DNA of 45,853 bases from an uncultured beta proteobacterium (GCA_903886975.1 CAISOB010000038.1:1-45853); one strand, 5' to 3'; positions 18,481 through 29,017 are shown, counted from the stretch's first letter. Made by a program: numbers and translations. The notes: generated by a model from the letters alone, not told the origin.

Positions 18481-18801
18481 ATGCGCTATCAAGTGGTCGT
18501 TTCGTTTGGCAAGGATAAGGAATACAGCTACGAATTCTCCCAGTCCGATCTGGACGAGAGTTCGGCTGATGAGGCCAGGCGTTGGTTCGACAAGGAATTC
18601 TCCGAGCTCAAATGCGAGCCGACCAATCCGGTCGGCAAGGTGCTGATCATCGACAAGATACTGAACATCGCCCGCAAGGGCGGCGAGAAGCGTTTTGTCG
18701 ACGGCAAGTCCTGGGCCGCGAAGTTCGCCCGCTACACGGCCCTGGCGCTCGGCCGCGATATCATCCGCGTCGATGTCGAGGCCTTGAGCATCGGTTACTG
18801 A
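18481..18801 (+). CDS. Conserved hypothetical protein
   Basis: 106 aa, soluble, no signal peptide or membrane segment. It looks like a small alpha/beta protein (RYQVVVSFG, then two acidic helices, KVLIIDKILNIARKGG). AGGAGG just upstream of the ATG is a near-perfect ribosome binding site, which supports a real gene. I do not recognise the family. greB follows 64 nt downstream on the same strand. Confidence 0.75.
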   Translation: MRYQVVVSFGKDKEYSYEFSQSDLDESSADEARRWFDKEFSELKCEPTNPVGKVLIIDKILNIARKGGEKRFVDGKSWAAKFARYTALALGRDIIRVDVEALSIGY

Positions 18802-18865
18802 TCGCTTCACGGGCGATGGCGAGCGGCTGCACCTTGCCATCGACCTGCGGGCGGCTGATCATTCC

Positions 18866-19429
18866 ATGAACAAGGCGTTCACCAGAGAGACCGACGGCGA
18901 CGACGAGGACGAGGCGCTCGAGCCCCAGGCCGAGCTTGCCGCGGGTACGCGCAACTACATCACGCCGGCCGGCCACGCGCGAATCCGGGAGGAACTCGAC
19001 CACCTGTTGCGTACCGAGCGGCCGCAACTCGTCGAGGTTGTGCACTGGGCCGCATCGAACGGCGATCGCTCGGAGAACGGCGATTACATTTACGGCAAGC
19101 GACGCCTGCGCGAAATAGACCGGCGCATCCGCTTTCTGACCCGGCGCCTCGATCTCGCCGAAGTCGTCGATCCGGCGCGTCAGCAGAATGTCGATCAGGT
19201 TTTCTTCGGCGCAACGGTTACAATCTCAAATGAGCAGGGGCTCACACAGACCTATCAGATTGTCGGTGTCGACGAGACCGATTCCCAGCGCGGACGCATC
19301 AGCTGGGTATCGCCCTTGGCGCGCGCACTGCTCAAGGCGCGCGAAGGCGATGTCGTTCGCTTCCAGAGCCCGGCCGGATGGCGGGAAGTGGAAGTGCTGA
19401 CGGTCGAGTATCTGGATAGCGAGGCGTAA
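18866..19429 (+). CDS. greB: Transcription elongation factor GreB
   Basis: 187 aa. GreA/GreB proteins stimulate transcript cleavage by backtracked RNA polymerase through the secondary channel. The N-terminal coiled coil starts at YITPAGHARIREELDHLL and carries the acidic tip ASNGDRSENGDYIYGK; the C-terminal FKBP-like domain includes FFGATVTI and ISWVSPLARALL. RTERPQLVEVVHWA and the ENGDYIYGKRRLREIDRRIRFL pattern (broken by other residues) favour GreB over GreA. A 30-residue acidic N-terminal extension precedes the coiled coil; a shorter start cannot be excluded. Confidence 0.92.
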   Translation: MNKAFTRETDGDDEDEALEPQAELAAGTRNYITPAGHARIREELDHLLRTERPQLVEVVHWAASNGDRSENGDYIYGKRRLREIDRRIRFLTRRLDLAEVVDPARQQNVDQVFFGATVTISNEQGLTQTYQIVGVDETDSQRGRISWVSPLARALLKAREGDVVRFQSPAGWREVEVLTVEYLDSEA

Positions 19430-19554
19430 ATCACCCGCGTCCGCTCCCTGAGCAGTCTGTTTGTAGCGCAAAGGTCAAGCGCAAATGCGCTGGGCTAAAG
19501 TCCTCTGCCGCGATCACGTGTGCCGAGGTCAAATAATTTGAATGGGGAAAGCGT

Positions 19555-21027
19555 ATGGGTTTGATACTTTCGATCGATGTCGGAACGACCAACGTCAAAG
19601 CGGCCTTGGTTGATGAAGACGGACAGATCGTCGGCGCGGCCAAGAGCGTCAGCATGAAAATCGAAGGCGATGCCCCCGGCAAAGCCGAGCACGATCCGGC
19701 CAAACTGCAAGCGGCCTTGCTCGAAGTCTGCAGGATGGCCATCGGCAGTCGGGGCAAAGAGGTCGAATGCTTGGCGCTGACTTCGTATATGTTCGGTGTA
19801 ATGCTCGTCGACAAGGATGACAGGCCGCTGACCGGTATCTCGACCTTCCTCGATACCACGGCGCAATCGCACTACCCGAAATTCCTCGAAGCGATCGGCG
19901 ATGCCGACCGGATGTACGTGAAGACCGGATGCCCGCCGATCTTCCAATATCCGGTCAATCGCCTGCACCATATCGCGACGAAGAATCCGGGGATAGGCAA
20001 GAAGGTCGCGCATGTTCTCGATTCCAAGGCGTTTATCATGCGCGTGCTGACCGGCGACTATTTCACCGATTACAGCACCGCCAATTCGATGGGTTGCCTG
20101 GATATCGACGGCACCTGGGATCAGGAACTGATCGCGGCCGTCGGTTTTGACAGCGCCCAGTTTCCGCGCGTGGTCAACGGTTTTTCGGAAAAGGTGCGGC
20201 TCAAAGATTCGATCTGCGCCGAGTTTGGTCTGAAAACGGGCACCATGATTTCGGCCGGACTCTATGACGGGGCCGCCGTCGCCGGCGCGCTGACCGGATT
20301 CGAAGCGCAGGTTGCGGTCGGCAACTTCGGCACCTCTGGAATGTTACGCGTGCCGACCCGGACGCCGATTCAGGATCTCGAGGGCGGCGCGATTCAGAAC
20401 TGCCTGCTCAAGCCAGGGACTTTCTTTACCGGCTCGGGGATTAACAACTGCACGATCGCCAGCAATTTGCTGCTTAGTATTCTCGGGCTTGAACTCGATT
20501 ATCTGCGCAACAAAGGATTATCGGTTCCCGGATCGAATGGCATCATGACTTTCCCCTATATCACCGGTGAGCGCGACAAGATTATCGGCAATATCGGCAC
20601 CGGGGTCGTTTTCGGCCTCGGCATCGCTTCGACGCGCGACGATCTCGCAAGGTCATTTCTCGAAGGCGTCGCGTTTTCGTTCCTGTTCGTCAAACAGAAA
20701 CTTGACCCGGAAAACAAGATCAAGGAATTCCGTCTGGGCGGCGGCGGCAGCGCCAATCTGCCGTGGATGCAGATCATCGCCGACGTACTCGATTTACCGA
20801 TACGCCTGAGCCAGAATCCGGAAATGGGAATCATCGGCGCCGCTTGCCTGGCGCGATACGGCGAAGGCCAGGACTTGCTGGCCTGTTCCCGGCGCATCAT
20901 GCAGGGCGCCAATGTCGTCACGCCCGATGCAACCCATGCGAAAATCTATCAGGAGATCGCCGGCCGTTATTTCGACGTGCGCTCATCGCTGCGCGAACCG
21001 CTGCTGGCGCGCCAGGGCCGCACCTAG
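19555..21027 (+). CDS. FGGY-family carbohydrate kinase (xylulokinase-like)
   Basis: 490 aa, ATP-dependent sugar or sugar-acid kinase of the FGGY family. The N-terminal phosphate loop is LSIDVGTTNVKAALVD; the second-domain ATP motif is RLGGGGSANLPWMQIIADVL followed by GIIGAACLARYGEG. ATFLDTT-like segment ISTFLDTTAQ replaces the xylulokinase substrate loop WNDQR, so the substrate is probably not xylulose. GGGGAAAG precedes the ATG. A 2-hydroxyacid dehydrogenase gene starts 53 nt downstream; the pair suggests oxidation and phosphorylation in a sugar-acid or polyol pathway. The substrate cannot be read from the sequence. Confidence 0.85.
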   Translation: MGLILSIDVGTTNVKAALVDEDGQIVGAAKSVSMKIEGDAPGKAEHDPAKLQAALLEVCRMAIGSRGKEVECLALTSYMFGVMLVDKDDRPLTGISTFLDTTAQSHYPKFLEAIGDADRMYVKTGCPPIFQYPVNRLHHIATKNPGIGKKVAHVLDSKAFIMRVLTGDYFTDYSTANSMGCLDIDGTWDQELIAAVGFDSAQFPRVVNGFSEKVRLKDSICAEFGLKTGTMISAGLYDGAAVAGALTGFEAQVAVGNFGTSGMLRVPTRTPIQDLEGGAIQNCLLKPGTFFTGSGINNCTIASNLLLSILGLELDYLRNKGLSVPGSNGIMTFPYITGERDKIIGNIGTGVVFGLGIASTRDDLARSFLEGVAFSFLFVKQKLDPENKIKEFRLGGGGSANLPWMQIIADVLDLPIRLSQNPEMGIIGAACLARYGEGQDLLACSRRIMQGANVVTPDATHAKIYQEIAGRYFDVRSSLREPLLARQGRT

Positions 21028-21080
21028 GCGGCAGGCATGGCGCTGCGTATTGCACAATCAATCAGCCACAGGACCGAATC

Positions 21081-22118
21081 ATGAAGAAGATATCAATTGC
21101 CATCGTCAATTCAAGTTCCTTCGGAATTTCCTTTCCCGAACACCTGCGCAGGCTCGAAGAATTTGCCGACCTGATCCGCATCGACATTCCCAACGACGCG
21201 CCGGCATCCGTCTTCCACGAAAAGCTCGCGGGCGTCGACGGCATCATCGCCAGCGTCACGCCGATCTACACGCGCGCAGTGCTGCAGGGCCTGCCGAAAC
21301 TCCAGGTGCTCGCGCGCCATGGCGTCGGCTGCGACAATGTGGACCTCGTCACCTGTGCTGAACTGGGCATTGCCGTTTCGAAAGTCGGCCCCGAGATCGA
21401 ACGCGAGTCGGTCGCGCAAATGGCGCTCGGTCTGATGGACGCGGCGTCGCGCCAGATCGTCGTCGGCAGCACTCTCGTCAGGGCCGGACAATGGAGCAAG
21501 CGCGCCAAGCTGCCGCTCGGTGTCGATTTCAACCGCGCGACCATCGGCCTCGTCGGTATCGGCGCGATCGGCAAGACGGTGGCGCGTATCCTCTCGCTCG
21601 GTTACCAGGCGGAGGTTCTCGCCTATGACCCCTATGTCAGTGCCGAAGAAGTCACTGCGCGCAACGCCAAGAAGGTGGGCTTCGATGAATTGCTCGCGCG
21701 CTGCAGCATCATCACGCTGCATTGCCCGCTGACCCGCGAAACGTCGCGCATGTTCACCGCCAAACAACTCGCCGCGATGCAGGATAGAGCGATCATCGTG
21801 AACACCTGCCGCGGTGAGATCTTCAACCAGTCCGACCTGATCGCCGCGCTCAATTCCGGGAAAATCGGCGGCTACGCGACCGACGTCGTCGAAGGCGAAC
21901 CGATAGGCGCCGATCACGTGCTGCTCAAGACGCCGAACGTCATCATCACGCCGCACCTCGGCGGTTATTCCGTTGTTTCGCTGCGCGGCATGGGAACGAC
22001 GATGGTCGATGACATGGTGCGGGTCTTCGTCGACAACAAGTTCCCCGGTGTCATCGCCAACCCGGCGATCGATCTCGAAAAATCGCGGATCGCCAAGGCT
22101 CGGCTGGCCGCGAAATAG
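21081..22118 (+). CDS. D-isomer-specific 2-hydroxyacid dehydrogenase
   Basis: 345 aa NAD(P)-dependent reductase/dehydrogenase of the SerA/glycerate dehydrogenase family. The nucleotide motif is GLVGIGAIGKTVAR; the catalytic triad is visible as Arg in NTCRGEIFN, Glu in VVEGEP and His in ITPHLGGYS. The ATG at 21081 gives the normal family N terminus (MKKISIAIVNSSSFG). It probably shares an operon with the FGGY kinase, and a strong terminator lies about 50 bp downstream. No ACT domain, so it is not a full SerA; a sugar-acid or hydroxypyruvate-type substrate is plausible but inferred. Confidence 0.88.
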   Translation: MKKISIAIVNSSSFGISFPEHLRRLEEFADLIRIDIPNDAPASVFHEKLAGVDGIIASVTPIYTRAVLQGLPKLQVLARHGVGCDNVDLVTCAELGIAVSKVGPEIERESVAQMALGLMDAASRQIVVGSTLVRAGQWSKRAKLPLGVDFNRATIGLVGIGAIGKTVARILSLGYQAEVLAYDPYVSAEEVTARNAKKVGFDELLARCSIITLHCPLTRETSRMFTAKQLAAMQDRAIIVNTCRGEIFNQSDLIAALNSGKIGGYATDVVEGEPIGADHVLLKTPNVIITPHLGGYSVVSLRGMGTTMVDDMVRVFVDNKFPGVIANPAIDLEKSRIAKARLAAK

Positions 22119-22126
22119 GGAGACGG

Positions 22127-22154
22127 TCATTCCGGCGCAAGCCGGAATCCAGCT
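22127..22154. repeat. Dispersed palindromic repeat (VIPA-AGIQ type), copy 1
   Basis: CATTCCGGCGCAAGCCGGAATCCAG, split here as a stem of TTCCGGC/GCCGGAA with a 4-nt loop. It matches the copy at 26043-26071. This class of short palindrome is common between proteobacterial genes. Confidence 0.7.
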
Positions 22155-22166
22155 TCTCGTGAATGA

Positions 22167-22200
22167 AAATGGGCGCGGAATAATCCGCGCCCATTTCTTT
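22167..22200 (+). terminator. Strong intrinsic terminator after the dehydrogenase
   Basis: A 13-bp perfect stem (22167-22179 with 22184-22196; core TGGGCGCGGA/TCCGCGCCCA) has an ATAA loop and is followed by CTTT. It ends the kinase-dehydrogenase operon; the A-rich left flank means it may also act on gnd read from the other strand. Confidence 0.85.
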
Positions 22201-22229
22201 ATCCATCACTGCCCACCGGTGCGGTGCGA

Positions 22230-22270
22230 CCCCTGGATGCCGGCCCCGGATTCAAGCATTCCGGGGTGAC
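22230..22270. repeat. Tail part of a dispersed palindromic repeat
   Basis: CTGGATGCCGGCCCCGG followed by ATTCAAGCATTCCGGGGTGACG. It resembles the distal half of the same repeat class as 22127-22154, with a GCCCCGG-type hairpin. Located between two convergent genes. Confidence 0.5.
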
Positions 22271-22301
22271 GTTCTTGCACCGGAATGAGACGGGCTGTGG
22301 A

Positions 22302-23774
22302 CTACACGTTGTACGCGCTCGACGAGGTCGTGCCGCCCTTGCCGGTCCAGTTGGTGTGGAAGAACTTGCCGCGCGGCTGGTCGATGCGCTCGTAGGTGTG
22401 CGCGCCGAAGTAATCGCGCTGCGCCTGCAGCAAGTTGGCGGGTAGGACCGCGCTGCGGTACTGGTCATAGAAGGACAGCGCGGTGGAAAACGCCGGTGCC
22501 GGAATGCCGCGCTTGGCGGCCGTGGCGACGATGTTGCGCCAGCCTTTCTGCGCCTTCTTGATTTCGCCGTTGAAATAGGCGTCGAGCATCAGGTTCTGCA
22601 GGCCGGGGTTGGTATCGTAAGCGGACTTGATCTTGCCCAGGAAGCGCGAGCGGATGATGCAGCCGCCGCGCCACATCAGCGCGATCCCACCGTAGTTGAG
22701 CGTCCACTTATACTCCTTGGCGGCCGCGCGCATCAGCATGTAGCCCTGCGCGTAGCTGACGATCTTGGAGGCGTACAGGGCGCTCTTGATGTCTTCGATG
22801 AAGGCTTTCTTCTTCGCCGGATTGCTGGCGATGGCGGTCAGCGTGGGACGCGGCCCCTTGAGTTTTCGCGCCGCCTTGACGCGTTCGTCTTTCAATGCCG
22901 AAACGCAGCGCGAATAGACGGCTTCGGCCATCAGCGTGATCGGGATGCCGAGGTCCTGCGAGTTGATCACCGTCCACTTGCCGGTGCCCTTCTGGCCGGC
23001 GGTGTCGAGGATTTTGTCGACGAGCGGCGAACCGTCGTCGTCCTTCTTGGCCAGGATGTCGCGCGAAATCTCGATCAGATAGCTGTCGAGGTCGCCCTTG
23101 TTCCATTCCTTGAGCACTTCGTGCATCTCGTCGGCGCTCATGCCGAGGCCGTTCTTCATGATGTTGTAGGCTTCGCAGATGAGCTGCATGTCGCCGTACT
23201 CGATGCCGTTGTGCACCATCTTCACGTAATGTCCGGCGCCCATCTCGCCAACCCAGTCGCAGCAGGGCGTGCCGTCCTCGACCTTGGCCGAGATCGATTG
23301 CAGGATGTCTTTCACGAAAGGCCAGGCCGCCTTCGATCCGCCGGGCATGATGGAAGGCCCGCGCCGGGCGCCTTCCTCGCCGCCCGAGACGCCGGTGCCG
23401 ATATAAAGCAGGCCCTTGCTTTCGACGTATTTCTGGCGGCGGTTGGTATCTTCGAACAACGAGTTGCCGCCGTCGATGATGATGTCGCCGGCTTCAAGGT
23501 GCGGCAGCAGCTGCTCGATGAAATCGTCGACGGGCTTGCCGGCCTTCACCAGCATCATTACGCGGCGCGGGCTCTTGAGCTTGCCGACCATCTCTTCGAT
23601 CGAATGCGCGCCGATGACCTTCGTGCCCTTGGCTTCGTTGGCCAGGAACTGGTCGACCTTGTCGGTGCTGCGGTTGTAGGCGACGACGGTGAAGCCGTGG
23701 TCGTCCATGTTCAGGATCAGGTTCTGCCCCATCACGGCAAGCCCGATCAGTGCGATGTCAGCTTTAGGTTCCAT
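22302..23774 (-). CDS. gnd: 6-phosphogluconate dehydrogenase, decarboxylating
   Basis: 490 aa cytosolic enzyme of the oxidative pentose phosphate pathway: 6-phosphogluconate plus NADP to ribulose 5-phosphate, CO2 and NADPH. The Rossmann motif is ALIGLAVMGQNLILNM; the signature GTGVSGGEEGARRGPSIMPG and catalytic region KMVHNGIEYGDMQL (Lys and Glu) are intact; the C terminus DYFGAHTYERID with the His/Arg substrate residues is present. The ATG at 23774 gives the family N terminus; the longer upstream frame is not coding. Length matches the long dimeric form of E. coli type. Convergent with the FGGY kinase operon, divergent from htpG. Confidence 0.96.
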   Translation of the reverse strand: MEPKADIALIGLAVMGQNLILNMDDHGFTVVAYNRSTDKVDQFLANEAKGTKVIGAHSIEEMVGKLKSPRRVMMLVKAGKPVDDFIEQLLPHLEAGDIIIDGGNSLFEDTNRRQKYVESKGLLYIGTGVSGGEEGARRGPSIMPGGSKAAWPFVKDILQSISAKVEDGTPCCDWVGEMGAGHYVKMVHNGIEYGDMQLICEAYNIMKNGLGMSADEMHEVLKEWNKGDLDSYLIEISRDILAKKDDDGSPLVDKILDTAGQKGTGKWTVINSQDLGIPITLMAEAVYSRCVSALKDERVKAARKLKGPRPTLTAIASNPAKKKAFIEDIKSALYASKIVSYAQGYMLMRAAAKEYKWTLNYGGIALMWRGGCIIRSRFLGKIKSAYDTNPGLQNLMLDAYFNGEIKKAQKGWRNIVATAAKRGIPAPAFSTALSFYDQYRSAVLPANLLQAQRDYFGAHTYERIDQPRGKFFHTNWTGKGGTTSSSAYNV

Positions 23775-23885
23775 TTTTGTCTTTCGAAACGCGGGTCTGT
23801 GCCCCGGGGTGCGGTGACCACCGTGGCGCAGCGCCGCAGGTGGCAAGAACGAATTGCGCAAGGATGCGGTGAAACCGTCCGTGCA

Positions 23886-23902
23886 ACGGTCTATTATACC
23901 GT
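23886..23902 (-). promoter_or_regulatory. Candidate gnd -10 element inside an inverted repeat
   Basis: On the minus strand a perfect TATAAT lies at 23898-23893, about 120 bp upstream of gnd; the -35 region (TTCTCC at 17 bp) is weak. The box is enclosed by the inverted repeat ACGGT-N7-ACCGT (23886-23902), which could bind a repressor. Assigned by eye. Confidence 0.4.
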
Positions 23903-23976
23903 CGTTTTCCGGCCCGGAGAAACGCACCGGACTCGGGCGGATGGGCCGGCGCCGGCCGGGGCTTATTGCATGACGC

Positions 23977-24005
23977 CTTGAAATCGTCCGCTTTGCCCCC
24001 AACTA
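23977..24005 (+). promoter_or_regulatory. Sigma-32-type heat-shock promoter of htpG
   Basis: CTTGAA (23977-23982), 14 bp, CCCCAACTA (23997-24005). The E. coli sigma-32 consensus is CTTGAA-N13-14-CCCCATnTA, so only one fixed position differs. It lies about 64 bp upstream of the htpG start, exactly where a heat-shock promoter is expected. Confidence 0.8.
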
Positions 24006-24068
24006 ACTTGGCGTTGCCGGATACGCACGGCATGAGTCATCCCCCAACCCACGATACGGAGTTCTTGC

Positions 24069-25979
<1,911 letters not shown>

Positions 25980-26042
25980 AGGCCGTTTGACCACAGCATC
26001 AAGGCGAGAAACTCGACGGGAGCCTCCGATTAAGTCCCGCAG

Positions 26043-26071
26043 CGTCATTCCGGCGAAAGCCGGAATCCAGG
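26043..26071. repeat. Dispersed palindromic repeat (VIPAKAGIQ type), copy 2
   Basis: CGTCATTCCGGCGAAAGCCGG then AATCCAGGA; stem TTCCGGC/GCCGGAA with loop GAAA. Read through in the frame of the downstream gene it gives VIPAKAGIQ, a well-known spurious N-terminal extension. It lies between htpG and the glycosylase start. Confidence 0.75.
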
Positions 26072-26091
26072 AAGCTCCCGGAACCGGCGTG

Positions 26092-26583
26092 ATGATTCCG
26101 GCACCGGAGATTCTCGTCGGGCTGCCGCCGATCATCGACGGCCGCATCGAGACGCTGATCCTCGGCAGCTTCCCCTCGCCCGCATCGCTCGCCGCCGGAC
26201 AGTATTACGCGCATCGGCAAAATCAGTTCTGGCGCCTGATCGCGGCGCTGACCGGCGAGCCGCTGCATGATTTGGATTACGCCTTGCGCTGCCGGCGCGT
26301 GCTTGCCCACGGCCTCGGCATCTGGGATGTGTACCGGACCTGCCAGCGCCAGGGTGCGCTCGATGCGGCGATACGCGGAGCTGAAAGCAACGATTTCAGC
26401 CGTCTGAAAAAGGCGGCGCCGCGCTTGCGGCGCGTACTCTTCAACGGCAAGACCGCGGGCCTCATGGCGCGCAGCTTCAGCGCCGCCGGCTACGCGACCA
26501 GCATTCTGCCGTCGACCAGCCCGGCCTATACCCTCGCATTTGAGCGCAAGCTCGCCGTCTGGCGTGCCGCATTAGCCGACTAG
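26092..26583 (+). CDS. DNA-deoxyinosine (hypoxanthine-DNA) glycosylase, UDG superfamily
   Basis: 163 aa base-excision-repair enzyme. Motifs fit the hypoxanthine-DNA glycosylase branch of the uracil-DNA glycosylase fold: ETLILGSFPS, YYAHRQNQFWRLI with the catalytic-loop Asn, LGIWDVYRTC, and LPSTSPAY near the C terminus. The frame is open further upstream to a TTG at 25987, but that extension translates the palindromic repeat (VIPAKAGIQ), so the ATG at 26092 (or GTG 26089) is the likely start. It follows htpG on the same strand at 112 nt. It overlaps by 4 nt, tail to tail, the gene on the other strand. Confidence 0.85.
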   Translation: MIPAPEILVGLPPIIDGRIETLILGSFPSPASLAAGQYYAHRQNQFWRLIAALTGEPLHDLDYALRCRRVLAHGLGIWDVYRTCQRQGALDAAIRGAESNDFSRLKKAAPRLRRVLFNGKTAGLMARSFSAAGYATSILPSTSPAYTLAFERKLAVWRAALAD

Positions 26584-27035
26584 TTCTTCGTTGCCAGGAT
26601 GTCGCGCAGGCACTGGCGGTGTTCAGGACCGAGCTTCGCCGAGCACAGCTTGTGCGCCTTCTGGAATTGCAGGCAGCGCGCCGGGTCGGATGCCTTTTTG
26701 CACTCCAGGCTTTGCTGGTGGTCGCTCGCGCTTTGCGCTTGATCGATCAGGCACTGGTTGCGTGTGGCGCCGATCTTGCCCTGACAAGCGGCGAGTGCCT
26801 TCTTGCGCGCCTCCTGACGCGCCCGGCATTGCTCGGGCTGCCTGCTCGTCGCGCACTCGCCTTGGCTTGCCGGCCGCTGCACAGCGCTGGGATGGGACGG
26901 TTCCGGGGATGGCGCAGTGACCGATTCGGCCAGGCCGAAAATGCCGGGAACGCCAGCCGGACCCAGCTGGGCGATGGCCGATGTGGCGCCAAGCGCGGCG
27001 GCTGCCAGTGCGGCAAGCAAAAACAGGCATTTCAT
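26580..27035 (-). CDS. Small secreted cysteine-rich protein, function unknown
   Basis: 151 aa with a clear signal peptide (MKCLFLLAALAAAALGATSAIA, cleavage near AIA/Q). The mature part is Pro/Ser-rich at first and then has eight cysteines in loosely repeated pairs (ECATSRQPEQC, AACQGKIGATRNQC, LECKKASDPARC, LCSAKLGPEHRQC), each separated by basic helical stretches. This suggests four disulphide-linked hairpins in the periplasm. ATGGAGACCTCG just upstream supplies GGAG with 6-nt spacing and fixes the start at 27035. No family recognised. Confidence 0.75.
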   Translation of the reverse strand: MKCLFLLAALAAAALGATSAIAQLGPAGVPGIFGLAESVTAPSPEPSHPSAVQRPASQGECATSRQPEQCRARQEARKKALAACQGKIGATRNQCLIDQAQSASDHQQSLECKKASDPARCLQFQKAHKLCSAKLGPEHRQCLRDILATKN

Positions 27036-27171
27036 CGAGGTCTCCATTAATCGTCGGGTCGTTTTCGACTTCCGATTGTAGCGCACTTCGACATTCCGGC
27101 TTGCTGCCGGCATTGAGCCGCCGGTAACTTGTCGGGTATAGTTCCCGAATCCTCCCATTGGGACCTTTCTC

Positions 27172-28965
27172 ATGTCCGATCCGACGGTTAATACCGTACC
27201 TGATCACCGCCTGACCGTTGCCGAAATCGCGGGTTTACTGGTCGCCGACGGAATCATCGTCAAGCCCGACGCCGATGCGCTAATCGCCGAGAGCCGCCTG
27301 AAGCGCCTGACCGGGCATCCACTGGCGATCGTCGCCGATCAGAAGTGGAAATCGCTGTTGCCGCCGAACCGTCAGCTGACCCTCGACGACCTTTCCGAAT
27401 GGATGGCGGCCAGGGTCGGCCTCGAGTACTACCACATCGATCCGCTCAAGATCGACTTCACCGCGGTCACCGACGTCATGTCGAGCGCTTATGCCACGCG
27501 CTTTGGCATTCTGCCGGTGCAGGTCAATGCCAATGAAGTAGTGATTGCGACCATAGAGCCCTATCTGCGCGACTGGGAAAAAGAGATTCAGGCCATCGTC
27601 AAGAAGAAGATACGCCGGGTCATGGCCAGCCCGGTCGATGTGCAGCGTTTTCTCGTCGAGTTCTACAACCTGGCGCGCTCGGTCAAGAAAGCGACGCAGC
27701 TCGGCGGGCAGAGTTCCGGCCTGTCCTCGTTCGAACAACTGGTCGAACTCGGACGCACCAACAAGCAGTTCGATGCCAACGACCAGCACATCGTCAACAT
27801 CGTCGATTGGCTCTGGCAATATGCCTTCGAGCAGCGCGCCAGCGATATTCACATCGAACCGCGACGCGAAATGGGCGTCGTGCGCTTTCGCATCGACGGG
27901 GTGCTGCACCAGGTCTACCAGATCCCGATGAGCGTCATGGCGGCGATGGTCAGCCGCATCAAGATCCTCGGCCGCATGGACCTCGTCGAGAAGCGCCGGC
28001 CGCAGGACGGGCGCATCAAGACGCGGACCGCCGACGGCCAGGAAGCCGAGCTGCGCCTATCGACGCTGCCGACGGCTTTCGGCGAAAAACTGGTAATGCG
28101 GATTTTCGACCCCGAGGTGCTGGTACGCAACTTTACCGATCTCGGTTTTTCCGACGAAGACCAGATGCACTGGAAATCGATGTCGGAGAGTCCCAATGGC
28201 ATCATCCTGGTGACCGGACCCACCGGTTCCGGCAAAACGACGACGCTCTACTCGACGCTCAAGCAGCTGGCGACGCCGGCGGTCAATGTGTGCACCATCG
28301 AAGACCCGATCGAAATGGTCGAGCCAGCATTCAACCAGATGCAGGTGCAGAACATGATCGACCTCGATTTCGCGCAGGGCGTGCGGGCGCTGATGCGGCA
28401 GGATCCGGACATCATCATGGTCGGCGAAATCCGCGACCTGGAAACCGCCGAAGTGGCCATCCAGGCGGCGCTGACCGGCCACCTCGTGCTGTCCACCCTG
28501 CACACCAACGATTCGCCGGCGGCGGTGACGCGCATGCTCGATCTTGGCGTTCCGTCCTACCTGATCAGCGCCACGGTACTTGGCGTCATGGCGCAGCGCC
28601 TGGTACGCGTGCTGTGCCCGAACTGCAAGCGCACGAGTCCGGCCACTCCGGAAGATGAAGTGATGTGGGACCGTCTGGTCGCGCCGTGGAAAGCCAACCG
28701 CCCGACCTCCTTCAGTCATCCGGTCGGCTGCCTCGACTGCCGCATGACCGGTTACCGCGGACGCGTCGGCGTCTATGAAATCCTGCTGCTCTCGCCCGAC
28801 ATGAAGCAGGCGATCACCGACAATGCCGATGTCGCGAAAATCCGCGACCTCGCTTATCGCGAGGGAATGAAACCCTTGCGCATTTCCGGTGCGATGAAGA
28901 TAGCCTCCGGCATGACGACGCTGGCTGAAGTGTTCAAGGTGGCGCCGCCGTCCGAGCGTGCCTGA
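27172..28965 (+). CDS. GspE/PilB-family type II secretion or type IV pilus ATPase
   Basis: 597 aa hexameric assembly/secretion ATPase. An MshEN-like N-terminal domain (about 1-170) precedes the catalytic core: RASDIHIEPR (about 223), Walker A GPTGSGKTT (349-357), Asp box with FAQGVRALMRQDPDIIMVGEIRD (Walker B 411-422, split here), and His box TGHLVLSTLHTND. The zinc tetracysteine site is complete (C482, C485, C520, C523). No pilin, pseudopilin or GspF gene is nearby, so it is an orphan ATPase in this window and its partner machine cannot be named. Confidence 0.9.
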   Translation: MSDPTVNTVPDHRLTVAEIAGLLVADGIIVKPDADALIAESRLKRLTGHPLAIVADQKWKSLLPPNRQLTLDDLSEWMAARVGLEYYHIDPLKIDFTAVTDVMSSAYATRFGILPVQVNANEVVIATIEPYLRDWEKEIQAIVKKKIRRVMASPVDVQRFLVEFYNLARSVKKATQLGGQSSGLSSFEQLVELGRTNKQFDANDQHIVNIVDWLWQYAFEQRASDIHIEPRREMGVVRFRIDGVLHQVYQIPMSVMAAMVSRIKILGRMDLVEKRRPQDGRIKTRTADGQEAELRLSTLPTAFGEKLVMRIFDPEVLVRNFTDLGFSDEDQMHWKSMSESPNGIILVTGPTGSGKTTTLYSTLKQLATPAVNVCTIEDPIEMVEPAFNQMQVQNMIDLDFAQGVRALMRQDPDIIMVGEIRDLETAEVAIQAALTGHLVLSTLHTNDSPAAVTRMLDLGVPSYLISATVLGVMAQRLVRVLCPNCKRTSPATPEDEVMWDRLVAPWKANRPTSFSHPVGCLDCRMTGYRGRVGVYEILLLSPDMKQAITDNADVAKIRDLAYREGMKPLRISGAMKIASGMTTLAEVFKVAPPSERA

Positions 28966-29017
28966 CCTCGCGCCTCGTTCTTCCGGTATGGGGATGCGCC
29001 GCGCGGTGCTCCCGCGT

